In this document: positions 1 through 12,342 of the stretch, piece after piece
How the letters are laid out: each line of letters starts with the position of its first letter
Position numbering within the stretch: the stretch's first letter is position 1
Source of the DNA: Rhodobacteraceae bacterium MED-G08
GTDB lineage: Bacteria > Pseudomonadota > Alphaproteobacteria > Rhodobacterales > Rhodobacteraceae
Direction of reading: 5' to 3'
Assembly: GCA_002457055.1 (NCBI GenBank)
Contig: NTKT01000010.1
Span: 1-64,000 of the forward strand
Length of the DNA: 64,000 nucleotides
Made by a program: the position numbers and the translations under genes
Notes under the pieces: model-generated
The model's database searches: none
What the model was told of the DNA's origin: nothing
Seen by the model: only the letters and a program-made list of their open reading frames with translations

Positions 1-170
1 CCACCTGATAAAATAATGGCTTCAGCTTTAAACTCTTGTAGAAATTTTTTAGTAACATTTTGGAATGGGTGTATTTCACAATATATTGACAGTTCTCTTA
101 AACGCCTGGCGATTAGTTGAGTAACTTGGCTACCGAAATCTATAATAAGTAAGCGTTGGTGATTTTGCAT
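1..170 (-). CDS. guaA: GMP synthase (glutamine-hydrolysing), N-terminal fragment
   Basis: This gene runs off the left edge; only the first 56 codons are present. The product makes GMP from XMP with glutamine as ammonia donor. The visible part is the start of the class I glutamine amidotransferase domain: [20 protein letters not shown] is the characteristic GuaA N-terminus, and the fragment ends in ILSGG, just before the region that carries the catalytic Cys in the full protein. The start is the ATG complementary to 168-170. It is divergent from the mttB-like gene. The call is firm on motif grounds although the synthetase domain is outside the window. Confidence 0.9.
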   Translation of the reverse strand, partial: MQNHQRLLIIDFGSQVTQLIARRLRELSIYCEIHPFQNVTKKFLQEFKAEAIILSG

Positions 171-199
171 GTTGAGGCTAATAAGCTTAACGTTCGATT

Positions 200-214
200 G
201 ACGCAAGTAGCGTC
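200..214. promoter_or_regulatory. Small dyad in the guaA/mttB divergent intergenic region
   Basis: GACGC-aagta-GCGTC is a perfect 5-base inverted repeat with a 5-base loop, lying 30 bases upstream of the guaA start. The 218-base region 171-388 must hold promoters for both divergent genes, but I see no convincing -35/-10 pair. The dyad may be a weak hairpin in the guaA leader or an operator half. Low confidence. Confidence 0.2.
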
Positions 215-388
215 GCGTTATTATGATAACAAACTTTCAAAACAGGATTTTTTGCAGTCATTTTGATCAACTTAATCAAGTTTCGTTAAAATGTCGCTTT
301 CACGTCTGATTAGCCGTAAATTTCATATGGGATTTTAACATTGGATTATAGAACCTTAACGCATACAAAAATTGAAAGGCGCTAGGTA

Positions 389-1936
389 ATGTCTGACTCT
401 AAGGCAGTGAAAAGACGCTCTCGTGGTGGTGGTGGAGCAGCACGGAGAGCGGAGCGTACATCCGTAAATTTTGAGACTGCCAAGTATATTGAGCGCAACA
501 TTCCATTGTTTAATGTTTTAAATGATGAAGCGTTGGAGATAATTGAGACGAATGCAGAAGCAATACTAGAAGATGTTGGAGTTAATTTTGTAAATAATCC
601 TGCAGCGCTTAAACGTTGGCAGGATGCTGGTGCTGAAGTTGATGGAGAAAGAGTGAGGCTGCCAAAGGGGTTAGCCAAAAGTCTAATGAGCACCGCTCCA
701 AGCAAATATGTTCAGTATGCGAGAAATCCCTCAAAGAATGTCGCGATTGGGGGTAACAGCTTAGTATGCGCTCCTGTTTACGGTCCTCCCTTTGTGAGGG
801 ATCTTCAGGGTGGACGTCGCTATGCGACAATGGATGATTTCAAAAAATTTGTTAAACTAGGATACATGTCGAAGTGGCTGCATCATTCTGGGGGAACAGT
901 ATGTGAACCGACCGACATCCCGGTAAACAAAAGACATTTAGATATGCTCCATGCTCATATGACTTTATCAGATAAGCCGTTTATGGGGTCGGTTACCGAG
1001 CCAAGCCGTGCACAAGATAGCGTTGAGATGTGTGAAATATTATTTGGTAAAGACTTTGTTCAAGAGAACGCAGTAATGACTTCGTTGATAAATATCAACT
1101 CACCCATGACCTTTGATGATGTTATGATGGGCGCATTAGAAATTTACTCCAAGAACAATCAAGCCTGTATAGTCTCGCCCTTTATTGTTGGGGGAGCTAT
1201 GGCGCCAGTTTCTGTTGCTGGAACTTTGACGCAGGTACTGGCGGAAGTAATGGCCGGGATTAGCTATTCTCAGTTAGTAAGACCAGGTGCGCCAGTTATT
1301 TTTGGCGCTTTTGTGTCTTCGATCGATATGAATTCTGGTGCCCCAACTTTTGGAACTCCAGAAGCATCTCAAATTTTATACGGAGCGGGGCAGCTAGCTA
1401 GGCGCTTCAATTTGCCGTTTCGCTCTGGTGGAAGTCTTTGTGGATCTAAACTGCCAGACGCTCAGGCAGCATACGAAACGACGCACACCTTGAACGCAGC
1501 GCTTCTTGGTGGCGTGAATTTTATGTTGCACGCGTGTGGCTGGTTAGAAGGTGGTTTGGTCTCATCTTTTGAAAAATTTGTTTTAGATGCAGATCAGTTA
1601 GGTATTTTACACCATCTCGCAAGAGGTGTGAGTATAACTGAAAATGATCAGGCGTTAGACGCGATACACGAGGTTGGCCCTGGGGGACACTATCTCGGTT
1701 GCGCGCATACTCAAGCGAATTTTAAAGAAGCATTCTGGCGTACTGAGGTGCTCGATTATAAACCTTTTGAAACTTGGGAAGAGGAAGGCGCAAAAGATAG
1801 CATGAATTTGGCTGCATTAAGAGTAGAGCAAATGCTAGCAAACTACCAAAAGCCTACTTTAAGCCCTGATATTTCAGAAGCTTTGGATACATACATTGCA
1901 AATAAAAAATCATCTATGCCTGATAGTTTTCTTTAA
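389..1936 (+). CDS. MttB-family (COG5598) methylamine/betaine:corrinoid methyltransferase
   Basis: The 515-residue protein belongs to the trimethylamine methyltransferase superfamily, whose members move a methyl group from a quaternary or tertiary amine to a corrinoid protein. The reading frame has no internal amber codon, so it is the non-pyrrolysine branch, which includes glycine betaine, proline betaine and carnitine demethylases. The substrate cannot be told from sequence. Residues 8-23 form an Arg/Gly-rich basic tail (RRSRGGGGAARR). No corrinoid-binding protein lies beside it, but a matching methyl-THF:corrinoid methyltransferase and a MetF-like reductase are encoded at 25263-27253. The gene is divergent from guaA and followed by lipA on the same strand. 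Confidence 0.85.
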   Translation: MSDSKAVKRRSRGGGGAARRAERTSVNFETAKYIERNIPLFNVLNDEALEIIETNAEAILEDVGVNFVNNPAALKRWQDAGAEVDGERVRLPKGLAKSLMSTAPSKYVQYARNPSKNVAIGGNSLVCAPVYGPPFVRDLQGGRRYATMDDFKKFVKLGYMSKWLHHSGGTVCEPTDIPVNKRHLDMLHAHMTLSDKPFMGSVTEPSRAQDSVEMCEILFGKDFVQENAVMTSLININSPMTFDDVMMGALEIYSKNNQACIVSPFIVGGAMAPVSVAGTLTQVLAEVMAGISYSQLVRPGAPVIFGAFVSSIDMNSGAPTFGTPEASQILYGAGQLARRFNLPFRSGGSLCGSKLPDAQAAYETTHTLNAALLGGVNFMLHACGWLEGGLVSSFEKFVLDADQLGILHHLARGVSITENDQALDAIHEVGPGGHYLGCAHTQANFKEAFWRTEVLDYKPFETWEEEGAKDSMNLAALRVEQMLANYQKPTLSPDISEALDTYIANKKSSMPDSFL

Positions 1937-2043
1937 ATTGACTGATATATGTGCTTTTTCCAGGATGCATAGCTGGTATGTAATATAATATTTTCACTTT
2001 ATGAAAATATTTGATAAAATTTGGTTGGAGTACAGGAGTTAAA

Positions 2044-2997
2044 ATGCGCAATTTAAAAATTCCAGCTGAGCGCCATCCGGAAAAAGCACATCGGTCGGAT
2101 AATAAGCAACCTAAAAAACCGAGTTGGATACGGGTTAAAGCACCAACGAGTAAAGAGTATTTAAAAACAAAGAATTTGATCCGAGAGAATGGATTAGTCA
2201 CTGTCTGTGAAGAGGCGGGGTGTCCCAATGTTGGTGAGTGTTGGAGCCAAGGGCACGCAACTATGATGATAATGGGTGACATTTGCACACGCGGTTGTAC
2301 TTTTTGTAATATTGCCACAGGACGGCCAGAAGGACTTGATGTTTTTGAACCTGTTAAAGTAGCGGATACGGTTCAAAAGCTTGGGTTAAGTCATGTAGTT
2401 ATTACGTCAGTTGATAGAGATGATTTGGAGGATGGTGGTGCGCAGCATTTTGCAAAGACAATAAAAGCTATTCGAAATAAATGTCCCAATACGACGATCG
2501 AAATACTGACACCAGATTTTCTGAAGTGTGACGAGACTGTTTTAGAAATTGTTGTTAACGCATCTCCAGACGTTTTTAACCATAATTTGGAGACAGTTCC
2601 TGGTCTGTATCCTGAAGTTAGGCCAGGGGCTCGATATTTTCATTCTCTACGTCTACTTCAGCGGGTAAAGGAAATAGCCCCAACGATGTTCACTAAGTCA
2701 GGGATAATGGTCGGCTTGGGTGAAGACAGACAGGCAGTGCTTCAGGTTATGGATGATATGAGGGCGGCAGACATAGATTTTTTAACTATAGGCCAATACT
2801 TGCAGCCCACTCCTAAACACCACAAAGTTGATCGATTTGTAAATCCAGATGAATTTTTATCTTATGAAAAAGCAGCTTTAGGTAAAGGGTTTTTAATGGT
2901 ATCTGCAACTCCTTTAACGCGTTCATCCTATCATGCTGGAGAAGATTTTAAAAAACTACAACAAGCACGTAATAAGTTGTTTTCTGTGGAGCTTTAG
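2044..2997 (+). CDS. lipA: Lipoyl synthase
   Basis: LipA inserts two sulfurs into octanoyl groups on carrier proteins such as the E2 subunits of 2-oxoacid dehydrogenases. From the chosen start the auxiliary-cluster cysteines are C55, C60 and C66, and the radical-SAM triad is C81, C85, C88 (CTRGCTFC). The C-terminal RSSYHAGE motif supplies the serine ligand of the auxiliary cluster. An in-frame start at 2011 exists, but ATG 2044 has an AGGAG sequence 5 bases upstream and gives the usual 317-residue length. Dihydrolipoyl dehydrogenase, which reoxidises lipoyl groups, is encoded at 23816. Confidence 0.95.
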   Translation: MRNLKIPAERHPEKAHRSDNKQPKKPSWIRVKAPTSKEYLKTKNLIRENGLVTVCEEAGCPNVGECWSQGHATMMIMGDICTRGCTFCNIATGRPEGLDVFEPVKVADTVQKLGLSHVVITSVDRDDLEDGGAQHFAKTIKAIRNKCPNTTIEILTPDFLKCDETVLEIVVNASPDVFNHNLETVPGLYPEVRPGARYFHSLRLLQRVKEIAPTMFTKSGIMVGLGEDRQAVLQVMDDMRAADIDFLTIGQYLQPTPKHHKVDRFVNPDEFLSYEKAALGKGFLMVSATPLTRSSYHAGEDFKKLQQARNKLFSVEL

Positions 2998-3046
2998 GTT
3001 TTTAGTATTGGTCAAAAGAAATTACAGACAAAATTTATTTTGCTAA

Positions 3047-4033
3047 ATGCCAGGCATTTCAAAAATAGGAACACATAATCAAGGCTTTGATGTCTTTTCG
3101 ATTAGTTTAGAGAGCGACATATTGCAGGCCGAAATACTTAATTTTGGCGCAACTCTCAAAGATCTTAGGTTCAGTGGTTTTGAAAATTCTATAGTTCTAG
3201 GATATGCTTCGCTCCAAGATTATTTTTCTGATAAGAACTACTTAGGCGTAATAATTGGACGATATGCTAATCGTATTTCCAATGGTCAATATTTTTTTGA
3301 ATCTAAGAAATTCGAACTAGATAAAAACGAATTTTCGACAACCCTGCACGGTGGCTCTCAATCCTGCCATAATGGGCCTTGGAAAATAGAGAACTATGAT
3401 GATGATTTTGTTGAACTGTCATATCAATTCAATGATGGGGACATGGGGTTTGGCGGAAGTTTGTCTGTAAAGGTGAGATACGAGTTAGATGGCGCTAAAT
3501 TAAAAATAATTATCGAAGCCAGAACTCCTCAAATAAGCCTGTGTAACTTTACCAATCATAGTTACTTCAATTTAGATTACTCCGGTAACTTAAAAAACCA
3601 TTACCTTTTGGTTAAATCTGATGAAATTGTTGAGATCGATAATAATAAATTACCCACTGGAAGATTAATAAACGTTGGTGGGTCAAAGTTTGATTTTCGA
3701 AGAGAGACCAAACTTTCAGATCAGCGCGGGGCTGTAGCTTCGTTAGATAACAATTTTTGTTTTTCTTCCAGCGTGACTGAGCTGCGTGAGGTTGCAGAGT
3801 TGGTAGCTTCTGGATGCAAAATGGTTCTATCTACAACAGAGCCGGGTTTACAAGTTTATACTGGCTCGTCTCTTAATCCTCCTTTGAAGCCATTTCAAGG
3901 AATCGCCTTAGAACCACAACTTTGGCCAGATAGCCCAAATAACGAGGGGTTCCCGAATGCATTCTTAAGGGCCGGAGAAATATACAAACAAATGACAGAG
4001 TACACTTTTACCAATACTCGCAGCTTTAAGTGA
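3047..4033 (+). CDS. galM: Aldose 1-epimerase (mutarotase) family protein
   Basis: The 328-residue protein matches galactose mutarotase, which interconverts alpha and beta anomers of hexoses. Visible signatures are GRYANRIS near residue 85, the catalytic histidine context NHSYFNL near residue 169, and the catalytic glutamate in ALEPQLWPDSPN near residue 290. Length is normal for the family. It follows lipA by 49 bases and is convergent with mnmA, with 8 bases between them. No sugar-utilisation genes are nearby, so the physiological sugar is unknown. No clear ribosome binding site precedes the ATG. Confidence 0.88.
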   Translation: MPGISKIGTHNQGFDVFSISLESDILQAEILNFGATLKDLRFSGFENSIVLGYASLQDYFSDKNYLGVIIGRYANRISNGQYFFESKKFELDKNEFSTTLHGGSQSCHNGPWKIENYDDDFVELSYQFNDGDMGFGGSLSVKVRYELDGAKLKIIIEARTPQISLCNFTNHSYFNLDYSGNLKNHYLLVKSDEIVEIDNNKLPTGRLINVGGSKFDFRRETKLSDQRGAVASLDNNFCFSSSVTELREVAELVASGCKMVLSTTEPGLQVYTGSSLNPPLKPFQGIALEPQLWPDSPNNEGFPNAFLRAGEIYKQMTEYTFTNTRSFK

Positions 4034-4041
4034 TCTTCAAA

Positions 4042-5181
4042 TCAATTTTTTGATCGAGTAATCCAACCGCCGCCAAGTACCCGAGTTCCGCTTCGCTCGT
4101 AAAATACGCAGGCCTGTCCAGGTGAAACGCCTTCTTCTGGAGTAATTAGTTCAACAGAGGCAGAATAGTCGTTAATTGGTCTTAAAATTGCCTCACTAGG
4201 TGGTCTAGTTGAGCGAACTTTCACTGATAAATACCACTCTTTTTTGCTCTGAAGGGACCCATCTCCCAACCAGTTTATCTGCTCAATAGGTACATGAGTA
4301 GTTTTTAAAAGAGCTTTAGGTCCTACAATCACCTTTTTTTCTTCTACGTCTAATTTGATAACATATAGTGGTTTTTCTAAACCTCCAATGCCCAAGCCAC
4401 GTCTTTGTCCTACGGTGTAATGAATTACGCCCTGGTGGGTTCCCACAAAATTTCCCTCATGATCCACAATCTCACCAGGATCCATAGCTTCTGGACGCAG
4501 TTTTTCGATGACAGACGCATAATTTCCATTGGGCACGAAACAAATATCTTGGCTATCTGGTTTATCGGACACACTTAGATTAAATTTTTTGGCAAGCATC
4601 CGAGTTTCTTTTTTTGAACCAAGACTTCCCAATGGAAATCTTAGGAATTCAAGTTGCTCATTTGTGGTGGAGAATAAAAAGTAACTTTGGTCTCTAGAAT
4701 AATCCGCAGCGCAATGTAATTCCGCCTTATTAATGCCTTGAGTGCGGCGTATGTAATGGCCGGTTGCCATACAATCTGCGTTTAAATCTCTTGCAGTTTC
4801 TAAAAGGTCTTTAAATTTTATGCGTTCATTGCATCTTATACACGGTACCGGCGTAGCTCCGGCCAGGTAACTTTCAGCGAATTCATCAATTACCTGTTCC
4901 TTGAATACATTCTCATAGTTTAAAACGTAATGAGGGAAATTTAATTTTTCCGCGATGCGTCGTGCGTCGTGAATATCAATACCAGCACAACAGGCTCCTT
5001 TTTTTGATAATGCAGCGCCATGATCGTAAAGTTGCAGTGTTACACCAATAACATCATAACCCTCTGATTTAAGCATTGCTGCTACCACTGAGCTATCAAC
5101 GCCTCCCGACATTGCAACAACTACTCTTGTTTCAGCCTCTGGTTTTTTAAAACCTAAAGAATTTAATTTCTGTAATCCCAT
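4042..5181 (-). CDS. mnmA: tRNA-specific 2-thiouridylase MnmA
   Basis: MnmA thiolates U34 of Lys, Glu and Gln tRNAs using ATP and a relayed persulfide sulfur. The PP-loop is SGGVDSS at residues 25-31. The two catalytic cysteines are visible in the contexts [10 protein letters not shown] and [11 protein letters not shown], so the active form is intact. Length (379) is normal with a short N-terminal extension before the PP-loop. AGGAAC lies about 10 bases upstream of the ATG. The 5' region carries a perfect FNR-type box 92 bases upstream (5273-5286). A TusA-like protein that could act in the sulfur relay is encoded at 58526. Confidence 0.95.
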   Translation of the reverse strand: MGLQKLNSLGFKKPEAETRVVVAMSGGVDSSVVAAMLKSEGYDVIGVTLQLYDHGAALSKKGACCAGIDIHDARRIAEKLNFPHYVLNYENVFKEQVIDEFAESYLAGATPVPCIRCNERIKFKDLLETARDLNADCMATGHYIRRTQGINKAELHCAADYSRDQSYFLFSTTNEQLEFLRFPLGSLGSKKETRMLAKKFNLSVSDKPDSQDICFVPNGNYASVIEKLRPEAMDPGEIVDHEGNFVGTHQGVIHYTVGQRRGLGIGGLEKPLYVIKLDVEEKKVIVGPKALLKTTHVPIEQINWLGDGSLQSKKEWYLSVKVRSTRPPSEAILRPINDYSASVELITPEEGVSPGQACVFYERSGTRVLGGGWITRSKN

Positions 5182-5272
5182 AAGGTAGCTGTTCCTAAGA
5201 CTATTTGGCCCTACTATGTGATAAATATAGTGTAATTAACTAATTTAACAGCCAAGAAATATACAAAATTTA

Positions 5273-5286
5273 TTGATCCTCATCAA
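5273..5286. promoter_or_regulatory. FNR/FnrL-type box, perfect consensus
   Basis: TTGATCCTCATCAA matches the FNR consensus TTGAT-N4-ATCAA at all ten defined positions. It lies in the 293-base region between divergent mnmA and ligA, 92 bases upstream of mnmA and 189 bases upstream of ligA. A class II promoter centred 41.5 bases away would start near 5238 (toward mnmA) or 5321 (toward ligA). TTAAAT around 5243-5248 is a possible -10 on the mnmA side. Other CRP/FNR-family regulators recognise similar sites, so the regulator is inferred. Confidence 0.55.
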
Positions 5287-5287
5287 T

Positions 5288-5310
5288 TTTAGTTGGCATA
5301 AACAACTAAA
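5288..5310. promoter_or_regulatory. Inverted repeat next to the FNR-type box
   Basis: TTTAGTTG-gcataaa-CAACTAAA is a perfect 8-base inverted repeat beginning two bases after the FNR-type box. It is not followed by a T-run on either strand, so it does not look like an intrinsic terminator. It may be a second operator or a hairpin in a transcript running toward ligA. The rest of 5182-5474 is AT-rich and holds no credible ORF. Confidence 0.35.
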
Positions 5311-5462
5311 GAAAATAATCAGTGACTGTAGGTTTCATTAATGTTCTAGTAATCTACCTTTCGATGGTAATTGTTCACTTAAGTTAATACTATTAAAGGA
5401 TAATGAAGTTTTTTTTATCTTTGAGATAGATAGGATTTAAAGTAAAAATTATTTTTGAATAA

Positions 5463-9691
<4,229 letters not shown>

Positions 9692-9713
9692 ATTATTTAA
9701 ATATTCCCCAAAT

Positions 9714-9728
9714 GTTCTTAAAAAGTTC
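9714..9728. promoter_or_regulatory. LexA-type SOS box (GTTC-N7-GTTC)
   Basis: GTTC-TTAAAAA-GTTC is an exact match to the direct-repeat LexA box of Alphaproteobacteria. It ends 56 bases upstream of the 40-residue ORF at 9785, in a 93-base AT-rich gap after recG. A degenerate relative, GAAC-N7-AAAC, occurs at 9757-9771. The exact spacing and the position just ahead of a small gene support a real operator. LexA itself is not encoded in the window. Confidence 0.6.
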
Positions 9729-9784
9729 TTTACATTTGAAACCTTTTGTGAAAAAAGAACAAAACATAAACAAAGGGTCTAATT

Positions 9785-9907
9785 ATGCGCACTGAACTTA
9801 AGAATATTTTATCAGGTAACGGGATTGGTTTTGTAAAAGACGCTATCGGTTGTGTTTCTTTGATTTTAATATTGTTTGCCGGGCTTCACTTACCATCATT
9901 CTATTAA
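9785..9907 (+). CDS. Small single-pass membrane protein (40 aa), probably SOS-controlled
   Basis: I do not recognise a named family. The ORF starts at ATG with AAGGG 8 bases upstream and ends at TAA. The N-terminal 19 residues are polar with basic residues (R2, K6, K18). Residues 21-36 are hydrophobic (CVSLILILFAGLHL in the middle), and the last four are PSFY. This is the shape of a small bitopic inner-membrane protein. The LexA-type box upstream suggests DNA-damage induction. SOS-induced division inhibitors such as Caulobacter SidA (29 residues, membrane) are similar in size and control, but homology is not claimed. It may be missed by length-limited gene callers. Confidence 0.6.
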   Translation: MRTELKNILSGNGIGFVKDAIGCVSLILILFAGLHLPSFY

Positions 9908-9935
9908 ATTAGGATCATGAAATCTTATTTGAGAT

Positions 9936-10397
9936 TTAGGATGTTTTTATAGGCTCCGGTTTATTTATTTCATCAATTGCATCTGCTATTGCATCAAAGG
10001 TTAAGAGAATAGATGAGTGTCTATTTTTAAAATCTTTCGCAGGTTGTAGCACTTCGAGCTCTTCAAAAGGTTTATTAGGGGAAGAACCATTTTTAGTTAG
10101 CATATCAATCAATTCTTCACGAGCAGTAAGTATTTGATCCACATCACTCCCAATAATTGATTTTGATATTACGCTTGCGGCTGCTTGGCCAAGTGCACAG
10201 GCTTTTACCTCATGTCCATAATCAACTACTTTGTTTTCATTTAGACATATATCTACTGTCACCATTGATCCACACATAGGAGATCGTTTTTTTACGGTGC
10301 TCTGAGGGTTATCCAACCTTTTTGTATGCTCAATGTCGGCTGCTAAGGCTAATATTCGCTTAGAATATAAATCGATTAGGTCGTTATTATTCGTCAT
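9936..10397 (-). CDS. IscU/NifU-N-like iron-sulfur scaffold family protein with altered cluster ligands
   Basis: The 153-residue protein has the IscU/NifU N-terminal fold, a family that assembles Fe-S clusters. Cys42 (PMCGSM) and Cys67 (KACALGQA) match two of the three ligand cysteines. The third, which is HCSIL in E. coli IscU, reads HSSIL here, so position 128 is Ser. The Asp that follows the first Cys in IscU (CGD) is Ser here (CGS). The protein may therefore not be a classical scaffold. It is divergent from hisI. No other isc or suf gene is in the window. Confidence 0.75.
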   Translation of the reverse strand: MTNNNDLIDLYSKRILALAADIEHTKRLDNPQSTVKKRSPMCGSMVTVDICLNENKVVDYGHEVKACALGQAAASVISKSIIGSDVDQILTAREELIDMLTKNGSSPNKPFEELEVLQPAKDFKNRHSSILLTFDAIADAIDEINKPEPIKTS

Positions 10398-10470
10398 TGT
10401 CCAAATATACTCTTTTACCCCGGCTGTCAGTTATATAAATAATACAATAATTATAAAAACAATATAGTGA

Positions 10471-10830
10471 ATGAAAATGAAATTTGAATTAAGCCAGCTA
10501 AAATTTAATGAAAAGGGGTTGATGCCTGCGATCACTCAAGATTTTGAATCTGGAACAGTTTTAATGCTGGCTTGGATGAATGTGGACTCCATCCGGCAGA
10601 CCCTAGAGACCAAGCGTGTTACTTATTGGTCTCGCTCTCGTAGTGCCCTGTGGGAGAAAGGGGCTACCTCTGGGCATACCCAAGAGTTAATAGAGCTTCG
10701 CTTTGATTGTGATAATGATGCAATTTTACTCCTGGTTAGGCAAAAAGGACCGGCATGTCACACAAACAGAACAAGCTGTTTTTTCAATAAATTAATTAAT
10801 GAAAATGAGACTGTTATATTAGAGCACTAG
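10471..10830 (+). CDS. hisI: Phosphoribosyl-AMP cyclohydrolase
   Basis: HisI opens the purine ring of phosphoribosyl-AMP in histidine biosynthesis. The 119-residue protein shows VLMLAWMN, the TYWSRSRSALWEKGATSGH signature and the zinc-binding DCDNDAILLLV and GPACHTNR motifs. This is the stand-alone HisI form without the HisE domain. ATG 10477 is an alternative start two codons in; neither has a strong ribosome binding site. It is convergent with gluQ. Confidence 0.93.
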   Translation: MKMKFELSQLKFNEKGLMPAITQDFESGTVLMLAWMNVDSIRQTLETKRVTYWSRSRSALWEKGATSGHTQELIELRFDCDNDAILLLVRQKGPACHTNRTSCFFNKLINENETVILEH

Positions 10831-10861
10831 TCATCGATTAGTTTTACTTGTTTGTTATTTT

Positions 10862-11701
10862 CTAGACTAACCCTAGTAATTCCCTAATATCTTCAGGGGT
10901 ATACCCAAGTGCTCTGTACGTTTTTATTGATTGCGCATCACTTCTCTTTGCCAGTCGATGGCCTGCCTCATCAAGGATTAACCTATGATGATGATATTTA
11001 GGTGTCGGCAACTCTAGTACATTCTGAATGACGACGTGAATTTTTGTTGCCTCGAATAAATCTTCTCCTCTTATGACGTCCGTTACACCTTGATGTGCAT
11101 CGTCTATAACGCTAGCTAAATGGTAGGCTGCATAACCCCGTCTCCATAAAACAACGTCTCCGATACTTTTTTTAAATTCAGAAAATGTGAAAGCTGGTTC
11201 GCTCTTCCGAAATATATTTTCTTGAAAATTGAAAGATGTTTTATCGAGCATTGGGTGCATGCGAATATTGCTTTGCAATAAATCTGGATTTTTTCGCATT
11301 TCCGTTGAGAAGCTATGTTTGCCATTTCGGCATGTGCCCGGATAAACTAGCCCATCCGCCCCATGTGGTGCTGACGTAATTGAGGCAATATCACCGCGAG
11401 AACATCTGCATATGAAAAGACCAAAATTTTCAGCTTTCTTTAACATTTCAGTGAAATAAAGTTCTAATCTTTCAGATTGTCTTAAAACAGTCTTATTCCA
11501 TTTTATGCCGAGCCAGCTAAGATCTTCATATATTTGTTCTTCCCATTGAATTTTTGCTCTCGATTGGTCTAAATCTTCAATCCTTAAATAAAAATCGCCG
11601 TCGTTTTCCTGTGAAATATAATAAGCCAGCATTGCAGAGTAAGCATGTCCAAGATGCATAGGCCCCGTTGGTGATGGTGCAAATCGAGTTATAAAAGTCA
11701 T
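10862..11701 (-). CDS. gluQ: Glutamyl-Q tRNA(Asp) synthetase
   Basis: GluQRS is a truncated glutamyl-tRNA synthetase that attaches glutamate to queuosine at position 34 of tRNA-Asp. At 279 residues it lacks the anticodon-binding domain. The HIGH-like motif is HLGHA at residues 17-21, a zinc site is formed by CRC and the later YPGTC, and the KMSKS equivalent is LAKRSD near residue 255. It overlaps the upstream methyltransferase ORF by 4 bases. queA, which makes the queuosine precursor, is at 20708. Confidence 0.93.
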   Translation of the reverse strand: MTFITRFAPSPTGPMHLGHAYSAMLAYYISQENDGDFYLRIEDLDQSRAKIQWEEQIYEDLSWLGIKWNKTVLRQSERLELYFTEMLKKAENFGLFICRCSRGDIASITSAPHGADGLVYPGTCRNGKHSFSTEMRKNPDLLQSNIRMHPMLDKTSFNFQENIFRKSEPAFTFSEFKKSIGDVVLWRRGYAAYHLASVIDDAHQGVTDVIRGEDLFEATKIHVVIQNVLELPTPKYHHHRLILDEAGHRLAKRSDAQSIKTYRALGYTPEDIRELLGLV

Positions 11702-12309
11702 AACTTTTTGATAATATATACCATTGACTTTAAATCTCGTTTTAAAATGTGCGGTCCTAGTTCGCAGAATAGTTGCACTGCTTTTTTTTCATTAACTGTT
11801 TGTTCAACTTTCAAAGAGTATTCTGGGACCATTAAAGAATGTTCATTGAACGAAAAAGCAAATAATCCATCTTTAGGAAGCAAATTGAAGACTTCATCAA
11901 ATATTGAAATTGGGGCTGCGCCGACGCTTATTACGCCGATGGCAGTAATTATGGAATACTCATTTTTTTTAACTGGGATACCTTTGTCTGGATTAAAGCA
12001 CTCTAAGTTTCTATAGATCCGTTTTTCACGGGCGATTTCAATCATTTCATTTGAAATATCAATGCCATCAATATTTGAAAATCCGCATGAAATGAGAGCT
12101 TCTGCAGACAGACCTGTGCCGCAGCCAAAATCTAATATCGATATAGACTTATTAGAAGCAAATTTTGTTAATGCTTTGGCTGTTCTAATGGGCGTGGTAT
12201 ATTCGTTTTGAGCTAGCTCGTTGTCGTAGGTATCGGCCCAGTCCCGATATAAATCTCTAGGGTCTTTGTATTCGGCCTTATACACCTTATCCAAAAAATC
12301 CGCACACAT
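11698..12309 (-). CDS. Class I SAM-dependent methyltransferase, substrate unknown
   Basis: The 203-residue protein has a Rossmann methyltransferase core: motif I ILDFGCGTGLSAE near residue 57, the acidic motif II IDGIDISNEMIEIAR near residue 80, and an AIGVIS motif IV. It belongs to the broad methyltransferase-11/25 type, and sequence alone does not give the substrate. It ends inside the start of gluQ (4-base overlap), so the two are translated together; a tRNA or small-molecule substrate is possible but not shown. Confidence 0.8.
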   Translation of the reverse strand: MCADFLDKVYKAEYKDPRDLYRDWADTYDNELAQNEYTTPIRTAKALTKFASNKSISILDFGCGTGLSAEALISCGFSNIDGIDISNEMIEIAREKRIYRNLECFNPDKGIPVKKNEYSIITAIGVISVGAAPISIFDEVFNLLPKDGLFAFSFNEHSLMVPEYSLKVEQTVNEKKAVQLFCELGPHILKRDLKSMVYIIKKL

Positions 12310-12342
12310 ACATAAGATTTAGCTCTTTTTCCTCCTTAATGT

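Noticed and set aside
263-279. TTGAT...ATCAA resembling an FNR box upstream of the MttB-like gene
   Set aside because: The spacer is 7 bases, not the 4 required by the FNR consensus, so it is more likely a chance AT-rich dyad.
389-1936. Possible pyrrolysine in the MttB homologue
   Set aside because: The reading frame contains no internal TAG, so this is the non-pyrrolysine branch.
5402-5428. Eight-codon ORF with a ribosome binding site upstream of ligA
   Set aside because: The ATG follows AAAGGA, but the peptide is too short and featureless to call, and the run of T codons reflects base composition.
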